Positions 1-7,234 are shown, numbered from the stretch's first letter. The stretch is 12,404 nucleotides of DNA from Paenibacillus sp. (GCA_029239545.1 JARBUQ010000063.1:1-12404), one strand, 5' to 3'. Translations and numbers: made by a program. The notes: a model not told the origin generated them from the letters alone.

Positions 1-225
1 AACCGTCCCCTTCCCCCGCTCGATCTTGACCAATCCTTCTTCAGCAAGGGCTGATAATACTTTGCGAATCGATGGACGGCTCAGCTCGAAGCGTGCAGCG
101 AGCTCGTTCTCTGACGGCATATATTCTCCTGGCATCAGCTCGCCAGATATAATAGCGGATCTTAAATGGTTATATACGATCTTGTAACGCTCATGAAAGG
201 TGGAACGCTGAGATTTGCTTGTCAA
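1..225 (-). CDS. GntR-family transcriptional regulator (N-terminal part, cut by window edge)
   Basis: The 75 visible codons encode a winged helix-turn-helix of the GntR family. The pattern runs from YKIVYNHLRSAIISGELMPG through MPSENELAARFELSRPSIRK to LAEEGLVKIERGKGTV, the classic HTH with 'PSE.ELA..F.vSR.T.RkaL..L..eGl' spacing. The C-terminal effector domain lies outside the window, so the subfamily (FadR, HutC, AraR and so on) cannot be told. I chose the TTG start at 225 because GGAAGGA lies about 9 bases upstream and an in-frame stop closes the frame a little further up. A second in-frame TTG (246) has no Shine-Dalgarno. The gene is divergent from the aminotransferase operon, with about 200 bases between. 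It probably represses that operon, and perhaps itself, through the palindromes at 352-391. Family call is firm; target is inferred. Confidence 0.88.
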   Translation of the reverse strand, partial: MTSKSQRSTFHERYKIVYNHLRSAIISGELMPGEYMPSENELAARFELSRPSIRKVLSALAEEGLVKIERGKGTV

Positions 226-323
226 GGCGGAGCATCCTTCCGTCAACCATGTTTTTTAAGCCAGCCTAGCATAAAACAGAAATGTTGTCTAACCGTAAGG
301 AGTAGATAAATGAAATATACCGA

Positions 324-353
324 TTGACAGCTTTATTTTACTGGTGATATGTT
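324..353 (+). promoter_or_regulatory. Sigma-A-type promoter of the aminotransferase operon
   Basis: A perfect -35 hexamer TTGACA (324-329) is followed after 18 bases by TATGTT (348-353), preceded by TG at 345-346, which makes an extended -10 (TGNTATGTT). The predicted start of transcription, near 360, falls inside the palindromic elements described separately. This leaves a leader of about 60 bases before the ATG at 423. Confidence 0.7.
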
Positions 354-391
354 GTAATTACAAGTAATTAATATCAATTAACTTGTAATTA
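352..391. promoter_or_regulatory. Putative GntR operator: palindrome plus distal inverted half-site
   Basis: TTGTAATTACAA at 352-363 is a perfect 12-base palindrome that overlaps the last bases of the -10 element. Its right part also belongs to a second arrangement: TAATTACAAGT (355-365) is repeated in exact inverse as ACTTGTAATTA (381-391), with 15 bases between. GntR-family operators commonly have the form GT-N(4)-AC, which TTGTAATTACAA fits. The position at the -10 and transcription start suggests repression by steric block. That the neighbouring GntR protein binds here is inference. Confidence 0.6.
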
Positions 392-422
392 ACTAACTCA
401 TTATGAAAGTGAGAAGAGCCAA

Positions 423-1712
423 ATGAACAAGCTTGCTATTGATGGCGGAACGCCCGCCCGCAGTAAACCCTTGCCCCCCAACTACCCTGGTGCGGTATTT
501 ATGGGGCCCGAAGAAGAGGCGAAGGTAGCTGAAGTCGTCAGGTCACAGTCTCCTTTTCGTTATTATGGAATTGATATGCAAGACAACGTCAAGCAGTTGG
601 AGGAGCAAATGGCTGGGAAGCTTGCTATTCCTTACACGCTTGGAGTGACTTCCGGGACTGCGGCGCTTGTGATCGCCCTTCGTGCAGCAGGAGTCGGTTA
701 CGGGGATAAGGTTATTGTTCCAGCGAATACATTCGTAGCCACTCCCGGCGCAGTTATTTGCTGTAATGCAGTGCCCATCTTCGTGGACGTAGACGATACG
801 TTGAACATCGATGCTGCCGACCTTGAACGCGTGATGGACGATGAAGTGAAAGCGATTATTGCGGTTCCAATTATCGGCACGCCTTGTGATATGGATCCGA
901 TTATGGCATTCGCTCGCAAGCACAATATTGCAGTTATTGAAGACGTGGCCCAATCGTGTGGAGTGAAATACAAGGGTCGTTATCAAGGCACGATTGGAGA
1001 CGTTGGTGCTTTCAGCTTCCAGATGAACAAAATCATTACTGCCGGTGAAGGCGGGGCCGTTGTGACGAACGATGTTGGCTATTTCGAGCGTGCGGTCCGT
1101 TATCACGATCAAGGTGTATTTCGCGACAAAGCCAGATATGGGATTGATTCCTCTGAGGAATTGAACGCCTTTGCCGGACAAAATTATCGGATGAGCGAAG
1201 TAACAGGGTCCGTCATGCTGGAGCAATGGGCCAAATTGGATGCGATTGTCGGCAATATGCGCACTAGCTTCGATAGGATTCGTGATGCTGTCGCGGCAGA
1301 GCTGCCGTCTATAGTGTTCCGCAGATCCCCTGATGATGCAGGTGATATCGGCTCGAATCTCGGGTTCATCCTGCCTGACGCCGATAGCGCTGGCCGTTTC
1401 AACGCTGCGCTGAATGCCGAGCTTATAAGCAGCTATACTCTGTACGGAGGCAAACCGGTTTATAAGCATCCTTCTATCTGGAATCAGCGGACGATTGAGA
1501 AGGACAATTTTCCTTTTAACTTTCCATTCAAGAACCCTGTCGTCTACAAGGACGGTCTCTGCCCTTCGGCTGAGAATCTGATTCCGCGTGCCGTGTTTAT
1601 TCCGATCAGCCCGGTGCTTACCGAAAAGGACGAGGAAGAAATAATTGCCGGAGTAATCAAAGTGTATAAAGGGTTGAACATTGAGGCTATTCAGCATGCG
1701 TCAGTCCGCTAA
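423..1712 (+). CDS. DegT/DnrJ/EryC1/StrS-family PLP-dependent aminotransferase
   Basis: This 429-residue protein is a fold-type I PLP enzyme of the sugar/cyclitol aminotransferase family. It opens with the family-typical LAIDGGTPAR. It has the phosphate-binding TSGTAAL segment (76-82), PANTF (100-104), the VIEDVAQSCG motif with D174 contacting the pyridine nitrogen, and GDVGAFSFQMNK with K203 as the expected Schiff-base lysine, followed by TAGEGGAVVT. Family members transfer an amino group, usually from glutamate or glutamine, to a keto-sugar or keto-cyclitol. Scyllo-inosose aminotransferases and AHBA synthases share this length and N-terminus. The substrate is unknown. It is the first gene of an operon with the creatininase-family gene 20 bases downstream. 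The start ATG has only a modest Shine-Dalgarno (AAGTGAGAAG). A 384-codon open frame on the opposite strand is a shadow. Family is secure; substrate is not. Confidence 0.93.
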   Translation: MNKLAIDGGTPARSKPLPPNYPGAVFMGPEEEAKVAEVVRSQSPFRYYGIDMQDNVKQLEEQMAGKLAIPYTLGVTSGTAALVIALRAAGVGYGDKVIVPANTFVATPGAVICCNAVPIFVDVDDTLNIDAADLERVMDDEVKAIIAVPIIGTPCDMDPIMAFARKHNIAVIEDVAQSCGVKYKGRYQGTIGDVGAFSFQMNKIITAGEGGAVVTNDVGYFERAVRYHDQGVFRDKARYGIDSSEELNAFAGQNYRMSEVTGSVMLEQWAKLDAIVGNMRTSFDRIRDAVAAELPSIVFRRSPDDAGDIGSNLGFILPDADSAGRFNAALNAELISSYTLYGGKPVYKHPSIWNQRTIEKDNFPFNFPFKNPVVYKDGLCPSAENLIPRAVFIPISPVLTEKDEEEIIAGVIKVYKGLNIEAIQHASVR

Positions 1713-1732
1713 AGGAAAAGAGGGTTTCTATC

Positions 1733-2464
1733 ATGTTATCGATCTTTAATACCCGCAAAGACTTCGACAAGACTGAATGTGAACTTGCGGTTCTGCCCGT
1801 TGGAGCGATTGAACAGCATGGCAGTCATCTGCCTGTTGGTACGGATACGATTCTTGCGAACGAATTCGCTTCCCGTATCGCCGAACAGCTGGATGCTTAC
1901 CTGCTGCCCGCTATACCGATTACCTCCTCTATTGAGCATCGCAAGGGTAATGGGACCGTGTATATTAAGGCTGACACGTTAGCGCTTGTAATCCGCGACG
2001 TAGCAGAATCCCTGCACTATTCGGGCTATAAGAAGCTGGTCATTGTGAATTTTCACGGCGGGAACTGGATTCTTAAACCGACAGTACGCAACCTGAACCG
2101 TAATCTTGAAGGGATGCAGGTTGTGCTCCTGCACGCTGACGTTGCTATGCATCGGCATGGGGAAATATTCAAGCATTTGAACAATGATGTTCATGCAGGT
2201 GAGTTTGAAACCTCCATCATGCTTCACACACATCCAGAAAAGGTTCAAGCCATCGTGCCGCAAACGAATCCGGAATTCGTTCCCCAAGCCTTTATGGATT
2301 ATTTTGACGTCACCGAGATTACTCAAGATGGTTACTGGGGTTTCCCTGAGGAAGCAACCGCGGACAAAGGTGCGAGGGTGTTGGACATTATGGTACAGTG
2401 CGCGTTGGAATATTTGCAGGAAATTGAGATTGTAACGCAAAAAGTAAAAAATCGAAATTCATAA
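1733..2464 (+). CDS. Creatininase-family metal-dependent amidohydrolase
   Basis: This 243-residue protein has the creatininase family signature: LPVGAIEQHGSHLPVGTDT (residues 21-39; E27, H29 and D38 candidate metal ligands), NFHGGN (106-111; H108) and HAGEFETS (154-161; E157 or E159 as a further ligand). The family covers creatinine amidohydrolase, the mycofactocin peptidase MftE, the FAPy deformylase ArfB and the inositol-pathway ring hydrolase called IolN in Thermotoga, so the fold alone does not give the substrate. It is cytoplasmic, with no signal peptide. The start is supported by GGAAAAGAGGG about 8 bases before the ATG. It sits between the aminotransferase and the deacetylase-like gene, so it likely cleaves an amide or C-C bond in the same compound; this is inference. 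No catalytic motif appears missing. Confidence 0.9.
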   Translation: MLSIFNTRKDFDKTECELAVLPVGAIEQHGSHLPVGTDTILANEFASRIAEQLDAYLLPAIPITSSIEHRKGNGTVYIKADTLALVIRDVAESLHYSGYKKLVIVNFHGGNWILKPTVRNLNRNLEGMQVVLLHADVAMHRHGEIFKHLNNDVHAGEFETSIMLHTHPEKVQAIVPQTNPEFVPQAFMDYFDVTEITQDGYWGFPEEATADKGARVLDIMVQCALEYLQEIEIVTQKVKNRNS

Positions 2465-2519
2465 AATACAGCGTGATGCCATTCGTAATCCCGTCAAGTG
2501 GCAGAGGGAGCATACAACT

Positions 2520-4283
2520 ATGTTGCATATTGTTTGGAGCCAGTCCGATTGTGAACGGATTCGGAGTGAAGGAAGAGATGACTACAGGAATTATTTATTC
2601 GAGATGCTGAATTATGCCGGCTATTCCTTCGATCAGTGGGATCAGGAGAGTTGGATTAGAGAGCAGCCTTCCGGAGTTACCGTTGTAATTGGAGCGGAGG
2701 CAAGCGAAGGCTGGAGTGAAGCAGCGTCGAGGTATTGCGAAGCTGGCAATGCGCTGCTGGCAATCGGGCAGATCTACGGGCTGGAAAAGACTCTCGGCAT
2801 CAGCTCGGCAAGTTTATTGAACGAGGGCTGGATTCTCTGGGGAGACAGCTTGCTTACCAAGGACCTTAAGAGTTCGTTCCACAGCTTCGATGCGACCCTC
2901 GCTGTAGTAAATGCTGATGACGTAGTAGGCTTGGGGCAATGGAGAAGCATCAACGGTACTGTGACTGAGCACCCAGCGTTTACGAGCCGCAGCATCGGGA
3001 GCGGTACTGCAGCGTGGATCGGATTCGATCTGATGAAAACCGTATGTTTAATTCAGCAGGGTGTAGCCGTCTTACGGGATGGCCGTCCTTCTCCAGACAG
3101 CAGCGGTTTGATCAACGACGGAATACTCAAAACAGATGATGGTTCAGTCCTGGACTGGCAGTACGACAGAGACACAGCACCGGATGGAACGGCTCCTTTC
3201 TACATGCATCCCATCGTAGATGAGATGCGTATACTGCTTGCGCGGGTGCTGTATGACCTGCAGCAGCAGATCGGGTTAAGCGAAGCTCAAACCTGGTTCT
3301 GGCCGAATGGCTTAACGGCAATCGGACATATCTCGCATGATACAGACGGCAATGTGGTTGAACTTGCTGAGACGATGCTCGACAAGCTCGCTGAAGCGGG
3401 CGTACCCTCCACTTGGTGTACGATTGCGCCTGGTTATCCGGACAGCATCTATAATCGGATCCAACAGGACGGTCACGAAATCGCCCTTCATTACAACGCT
3501 CTAGGCTCAGAAATCCCGGAGAGCAGTTGGTCGGAGCGCGATTATCGATACCAATTAGACTATTTGCAGGCTCAGGTGCCGGGTTACGAGATCGTGAGCA
3601 ACAAGAATCATTACTTGCGCTGGGAAGGCGACACATCCTTCTACCATTGGTGCGAGCGCTCCGGCGTTCGCATCGAGCAGAGCAAAGGCGGAACGAAGCA
3701 AGGCAATAAAGGCTTTCTATTCGGTACCTGTCATCCGAACGTTCCCGTCTCTTCTCCTGCTGAGAACAACCGAAGGTTCAATGTGATCAGCCTGCCTACG
3801 CTGGCCTGGGACCCTCCTATACCGATTAGATGTACAGCAGATGAAGCCAAGCTGCTGTTGTTGAGAAGCAAGGATGTATACGGTGTAGCCCATTTCCTGT
3901 TCCACCCAGGAGCGATTCTGAACGGGACGGATACGATGAAAGCCGGAGACTTCATGGTTGAGCTGTGCAAGTATGGCCGTGAGCTCGGTCTGGAATGGTG
4001 GACGAGCGAAGCCATTGACCGCTGGGTGCGCACACGTCGGAACGTGCGGGTGGAGACCGCTGAAGATGAGATCACGGTGGAATCGGATGAAGCGATTCAA
4101 GGCTTGACAGTCCTATTGCATAAGCCGGATCAGGTGCAGGTAAGTGTTGGCAGTGATGCTTCCGTTGTAGTTAAGCAAATCAAACCGATTGAGCGATTCG
4201 GTCGTTCCTACGTCGAATTGGTGATCGATGTGCCTCAGGGCACGTCTGTACTGAAGCTGTCGGCAGAAACGGCGACAGTCTAA
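2520..4283 (+). CDS. Large protein with polysaccharide-deacetylase-like core and GATase-like N-terminus
   Basis: This protein has 587 residues. Residues 1 to about 190 look like an alpha/beta, glutamine-amidotransferase-like (non-catalytic) domain (VTVVIGAEASEGW, ALLAIGQIYG, TAAWIGFDLMKT). Residues from about 225 to 505 resemble a NodB-type deacetylase barrel: HISHDTDGN (D274, D276), GHEIALHYN (H319, H324), HFLFHPGAI (H462) and a terminal WWTSEAIDRWVR. The last 80 residues look like a beta-rich cap (VRVETAEDEITVESD). The deacetylase fold binds a metal through an Asp and two His and removes N- or O-acetyl groups. Here motif 1 is DTD rather than the usual DD, so activity is uncertain. There is no signal peptide, so it is probably cytoplasmic and acts on a small substrate. 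GAGGGAG lies 8 bases before the ATG. It is the last gene of the operon, 55 bases after the creatininase-family gene, and is followed by a strong terminator. I cannot name its product. Confidence 0.75.
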   Translation: MLHIVWSQSDCERIRSEGRDDYRNYLFEMLNYAGYSFDQWDQESWIREQPSGVTVVIGAEASEGWSEAASRYCEAGNALLAIGQIYGLEKTLGISSASLLNEGWILWGDSLLTKDLKSSFHSFDATLAVVNADDVVGLGQWRSINGTVTEHPAFTSRSIGSGTAAWIGFDLMKTVCLIQQGVAVLRDGRPSPDSSGLINDGILKTDDGSVLDWQYDRDTAPDGTAPFYMHPIVDEMRILLARVLYDLQQQIGLSEAQTWFWPNGLTAIGHISHDTDGNVVELAETMLDKLAEAGVPSTWCTIAPGYPDSIYNRIQQDGHEIALHYNALGSEIPESSWSERDYRYQLDYLQAQVPGYEIVSNKNHYLRWEGDTSFYHWCERSGVRIEQSKGGTKQGNKGFLFGTCHPNVPVSSPAENNRRFNVISLPTLAWDPPIPIRCTADEAKLLLLRSKDVYGVAHFLFHPGAILNGTDTMKAGDFMVELCKYGRELGLEWWTSEAIDRWVRTRRNVRVETAEDEITVESDEAIQGLTVLLHKPDQVQVSVGSDASVVVKQIKPIERFGRSYVELVIDVPQGTSVLKLSAETATV

Positions 4284-4321
4284 GATCAGGAAATCCACTG
4301 CATAGAGTTCATCGCATAGAG

Positions 4322-4350
4322 AAAAGCCGTCCGGGAATCGGACGGCTTTT
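4322..4350. terminator. Bidirectional intrinsic terminator between convergent genes
   Basis: AAAAGCCGTCCG (4322-4333), loop GGAAT, then the exact inverse CGGACGGCTTTT (4339-4350). The GC-rich stem is flanked by an A-run and a T-run, so it can stop transcripts from both sides: the operon ending at 4283 and the oxidoreductase gene ending at 4370. Confidence 0.92.
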
Positions 4351-4369
4351 GTGTGTTATGTTTGTTTGC

Positions 4370-5500
4370 CTACTCCCAGTCAATCGTTTGAAACGTCCTC
4401 GTCTCGGCAGATTGCTTGGCCTTTAGACACAGCAGGGCACTTAACATCCCGTCGTCCAAGGTGCTGATTGAGTCGGTTTTTCCAAGAATTACATCTCCGA
4501 AGTTGCGCACCAATGTGGAGTCTCCACCAAAATGTCCTTCTGAAGCAGTAAACTCATAGGTTTCCACTAGCGGGGTGTGGTGCATGTACACCTTAACTTT
4601 TCCAGTCATGAAATCGAATTCTACCGTTCCCTTATACCCCAGGAAACGGGCGCCACGAGTGCCGGCGCCTCGACGGGCGAAGAAATTTTGTGAATAAGAG
4701 ACATGCATCCCACTCTCATACTCAATCAATGCACTCCCCGAATCCTCGTTGCCGGTATCCTCGGCGAAGCAGCAATATTCCCAGGAAGGAGGCATGTCTT
4801 TTTTGACCAGAGGGCTCTCCAGGCAAGTATCGTTATCCTCACAATCTACGCATTTCAGACCGGCAGGCTTGGTGCCTTTGAATATTTGCTTGGATTTCAT
4901 CGCACTGATTACCGTTGGACGCTGCCCGATTACATATTGGATGTAGTCAAAGTCATGTGTAGCTTTTTGCAAAAACAATCCGCCTGTTTCAGCTTCATCC
5001 CTATACCAGTTCTGAAAGTAAACATTGCCGTATGGCACATTATTGACCGCCTGAACATGCTCGATTGTGCCAATTTTGCCTGAATCCACAATTTCCTTCA
5101 CTATTTTAACCAGACTCGTTACACGAAGCGGAAAGGACACCACCACTTGCGAGTTTGATGCCGCATAGCCTTCTTTCAATCGACGCAAATCCTGCATCGT
5201 TGTAGAAACCGGCTTCTCCAGATACAAAGGCAGACCGCTTGGAAGCACCTTCAGAGCCATCTCTGTGTGCAAGGAACAGCGTGTACCGATTAGAATGCCG
5301 TCCAGCTTGCCCGCGGCTAGCATATCTTCTGCGGATTCGAAGAATCGAATATCGTCACGTCGTAAGCTCTCATAAGTTTCTTTAAGCTTCTCCTTCTTCA
5401 GATCGACAATCGCTGTAATGGCCGCACTTGGATGCTGCTTCTTCAACTCTTCAATAACATGAGCAATACGGGCTCCATACCCAATAACACCTAAATTCAT
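4370..5500 (-). CDS. Gfo/Idh/MocA-family NAD(P)-dependent oxidoreductase
   Basis: This 376-residue protein has an N-terminal Rossmann fold starting GVIGYGARIAHV, an acidic residue at the end of beta 2 (IVD, 31-33), the family EKP motif (E95-K96-P97), and a central GGLFLQKATHDFDYIQYV segment in which K179 and H182 are likely catalytic residues. The family oxidises or reduces hydroxyl/keto groups of sugars and cyclitols, such as inositol. Between about 217 and 244 lies a cysteine cluster (C217, C220, C226, C243, C244), seen in some family branches and possibly a metal site. The start is supported by GGGGGAG 7 bases before the ATG. It is convergent with the aminotransferase operon and divergent from an AraC-type regulator that probably controls it. 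The substrate is unknown; a link to the neighbouring aminotransferase operon is plausible but unproven. Confidence 0.92.
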   Translation of the reverse strand: MNLGVIGYGARIAHVIEELKKQHPSAAITAIVDLKKEKLKETYESLRRDDIRFFESAEDMLAAGKLDGILIGTRCSLHTEMALKVLPSGLPLYLEKPVSTTMQDLRRLKEGYAASNSQVVVSFPLRVTSLVKIVKEIVDSGKIGTIEHVQAVNNVPYGNVYFQNWYRDEAETGGLFLQKATHDFDYIQYVIGQRPTVISAMKSKQIFKGTKPAGLKCVDCEDNDTCLESPLVKKDMPPSWEYCCFAEDTGNEDSGSALIEYESGMHVSYSQNFFARRGAGTRGARFLGYKGTVEFDFMTGKVKVYMHHTPLVETYEFTASEGHFGGDSTLVRNFGDVILGKTDSISTLDDGMLSALLCLKAKQSAETRTFQTIDWE

Positions 5501-5540
5501 TTGTGGCTCCCCCTGTAAGTTCGACTAAATCAACACCTTC

Positions 5541-5546
5541 ATTATA
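5541..5546 (-). promoter_or_regulatory. -10 element of the oxidoreductase gene
   Basis: On the minus strand this is a perfect TATAAT, 41 bases before the ATG at 5500. No recognisable -35 hexamer lies 16-18 bases upstream; the spacer is C-rich. A good -10 without a -35 is typical of promoters that need an activator, which fits the divergent AraC-family gene. The regulatory link is inferred. Confidence 0.5.
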
Positions 5547-5661
5547 GGGGAGGGGCTTTGTAATAGCTTTGTTCTTCAAGCCATATTTTTTGTCATATCG
5601 GCCGGATAAATAGCTTTTCACTACGACAGAACCAGGTTATGATAAGTACAAATATAGCGAC

Positions 5662-5666
5662 AGGGG
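5662..5666 (+). promoter_or_regulatory. Ribosome binding site deciding the AraC-type start
   Basis: AGGGG lies 8 bases before the GTG at 5675. The upstream in-frame ATG at 5639 has no usable Shine-Dalgarno (CCAGG ends 2 bases before it). This favours the GTG start. Confidence 0.5.
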
Positions 5667-5674
5667 TATTTTAC

Positions 5675-6589
5675 GTGGATTACATTAGAACACGACTAAC
5701 GCCAACCATTATCATTAAAAAGCTGATCACGTTGTATTACTACGAATTCGGAAAAGGTTATGTATTTCGTGGAGAGAAGCATGACTTTTGGGAGATTTTA
5801 TATGTCGACAAAGGGGAAATTGAGGTATTGGCCGATACTGATCGATATTCCCTTAAGCAGGGCAGCATCATTTTTCATAAGCCTAACGAATTTCATAGCT
5901 TCCACGCGGGAAAAGGAACAGCGCCAAGCGTTATCGTGATGACCTTCGATTGCAGCTCCAGAGCGATGAAACGGTTCGAGAATCAGGTCATTTCGCTGCA
6001 GGATGACGAGCGTAATTTGCTGGCTGAGCTCATAGAAGAAGCAATGGAAGCTTTTGAATTCCCGTTTATATACCCGCTATCAAGAAAAAAGCAGGCTCCT
6101 CCAGGCAGTGAACAGCTGGTGCAAAACTATTTGACGACCTTTCTCATTCGGTTGCTGCGCAGAAATGAATTTCGTTCCTTCAAAAAAACCGCCCACCAGC
6201 ATGAGCTCTCTTCGACAGCAAAAGAAAAGAGCAGTCATCTGCTCGCTCAAAAGGTTCTCGACTATTTGGAAAGTCATCAACAGGAGAATGTAACGCTTGA
6301 GCAGCTCAGCGAATCGCTCCACATAGCCAAAACCCGTCTGAAGGATCAGTTCAAGAAAGAAACCGGCAGCACGATTATGGATACGTTCTCCAAGATGCGA
6401 CTGAACCGTGCGAAGCAGCTCATCCGGGAAGATAACAGTAATTTCACCGAAATCTCTCGTCAGCTCGGGTACAACAGTATCCATTATTTCTCTAAAGCAT
6501 TCAAGAAAGCAACAGGGGCAACCCCATCTGAATATGCCCGTACAGTCAAGGCCAGGGTAAAGGCAGCCGAAGAAGCAAGAAAGCCTTAA
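5675..6589 (+). CDS. AraC-family transcriptional regulator with N-terminal cupin
   Basis: Counted from the GTG at 5675 this is about 304 residues, or 316 from the in-frame ATG at 5639. I prefer the GTG because of the AGGGG site. The N-terminal third is a cupin-type ligand pocket (FRGEKHDFWEILYVDKGEIEVLAD followed by GSIIFHKPNEFHSF). A linker follows. The C-terminal 100 residues hold two helix-turn-helix motifs: VTLEQLSESLHIAKTRLKDQFKKETG and FTEISRQLGYNSIHYFSKAFKKATGATPSEYAR, the family signature. Such two-domain proteins sense a sugar or related small molecule and usually activate an adjacent catabolic gene. The divergent Gfo/Idh gene, with a -10 but no clear -35, is the natural target. The gene ends inside a long hairpin. 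An antisense open frame from the membrane-protein gene covers its 3' half and is unlikely to be real. Confidence 0.9.
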   Translation: MDYIRTRLTPTIIIKKLITLYYYEFGKGYVFRGEKHDFWEILYVDKGEIEVLADTDRYSLKQGSIIFHKPNEFHSFHAGKGTAPSVIVMTFDCSSRAMKRFENQVISLQDDERNLLAELIEEAMEAFEFPFIYPLSRKKQAPPGSEQLVQNYLTTFLIRLLRRNEFRSFKKTAHQHELSSTAKEKSSHLLAQKVLDYLESHQQENVTLEQLSESLHIAKTRLKDQFKKETGSTIMDTFSKMRLNRAKQLIREDNSNFTEISRQLGYNSIHYFSKAFKKATGATPSEYARTVKARVKAAEEARKP

Positions 6590-7150
6590 ACCCGTTAAGG
6601 GATTAAGGCTTCCTTGCTCCAGTCTAGGTAATGTTGATTCTGCTTGCTTCATAAGTCCCATCATCATTGCAAGCACAACGATCGTGTAGAGGAATATTGG
6701 GATTAACAATAAACCTACGAGTTGCACGGCAAACAAGGAAAACACCATCAGCATCGGTGTCGTTATTACAATCACTCGGTATAATTTCCAGCGGAAGAGC
6801 GCTTTCTCTTCAAGCACAGAAAAGTCATTATCCCTTGCTTGCGAAGCTATTCCGTTACAGATCAACTGCACAAGCTTGGCATTCATCAGCCAGATCACAA
6901 GGGACAATACTGTGAACATGCTGGAAGTGGTGCTTGTCGGACCCGCAAACTGAAAGAAGTCGAAGATCGATAATACAGCTAATATGATCGACATTCTCTT
7001 CCCCTTCTGGAAGTAGGTGCCTTCAGCATCCAGATTTGTAAAAGCAATCGCCATCAGCACATAACCGATCGTATCAGGCAAAATATCCATTCCGCCTAAT
7101 CTGAAATCAAAGAAGAACAGGAATCCCCAGAACAGTCCATTGTATTTCAC
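6080..7150 (-). CDS. Polytopic membrane protein, third gene of flotillin operon; 3' half of open frame doubtful
   Basis: The start is GTG at 7150, with GGAGG 10 bases upstream. The first 180 residues look like a genuine membrane protein: hydrophobic stretches at about 5-18, 22-37, 52-69, 77-98 and 122-165, with a family-like opening KYNGLFWGFLFFFDFRLGGMDILPD. After LMKQAESTLPRLEQ (to about 179) the frame passes through the AraC terminator hairpin and then runs antisense to the AraC gene to 6080. That part is cysteine-rich and has no natural look. The other two frames both stop inside the hairpin (6603-6605 and 6595-6597), so a single-base indel, or loss of a stop, would explain the overrun. 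The natural gene probably covers only about 6595-7150. It lies 84 bases after floT and is likely co-transcribed. Function unknown. Confidence 0.6.
   Translation of the reverse strand: MKYNGLFWGFLFFFDFRLGGMDILPDTIGYVLMAIAFTNLDAEGTYFQKGKRMSIILAVLSIFDFFQFAGPTSTTSSMFTVLSLVIWLMNAKLVQLICNGIASQARDNDFSVLEEKALFRWKLYRVIVITTPMLMVFSLFAVQLVGLLLIPIFLYTIVVLAMMMGLMKQAESTLPRLEQGSLNPLTGLRLSCFFGCLYPGLDCTGIFRWGCPCCFLECFREIMDTVVPELTRDFGEITVIFPDELLRTVQSHLGERIHNRAAGFFLELILQTGFGYVERFAELLKRYILLLMTFQIVENLLSEQMTALFFCCRRELMLVGGFFEGTKFISAQQPNEKGRQIVLHQLFTAWRSLLFS
6575..6617. terminator. Long hairpin at the AraC gene end, probable bidirectional terminator
   Basis: A 19-base arm (6575-6593) faces its inverse (6599-6617) across the loop GTTAA, with 17 of 19 positions paired. 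The AraC stop codon (6587-6589) sits in the left arm. There is no clean T-run after either arm, so the terminator role rests on stem strength and position between convergent genes. Confidence 0.65.
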
Positions 7151-7178
7151 AGCTTAATAACCTCCACAATAATATAGA

Positions 7179-7200
7179 CCGGACGTACTTCTGCGTCCGG
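7179..7200. other. Small hairpin between floT and the membrane-protein gene
   Basis: CCGGACG (7179-7185) and its exact inverse CGTCCGG (7194-7200) are separated by 8 bases. It lies between co-oriented genes. On the minus strand it is followed by TCTATATTATT, not a clean T-run, so it may be a weak attenuator or an mRNA-stabilising or processing hairpin. Confidence 0.45.
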
Positions 7201-7234
7201 CCTCCTGATTCCTCTTTTATACATGAAAGAAAAT

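Noticed and set aside
543..1697. A 384-codon open frame on the minus strand inside the aminotransferase gene
   Set aside because: It lies wholly antisense to a gene with clear PLP-enzyme motifs and has no recognisable domain of its own.
3127..3636. A 169-codon minus-strand open frame inside the deacetylase-like gene
   Set aside because: Arg/Ser/Pro-rich shadow composition and complete overlap with a better supported gene.
5558..5564. TTGTAAT, resembling half of the putative GntR operator, upstream of the oxidoreductase gene
   Set aside because: A single 7-base half-site with no inverse partner is expected by chance in AT-rich intergenic DNA.
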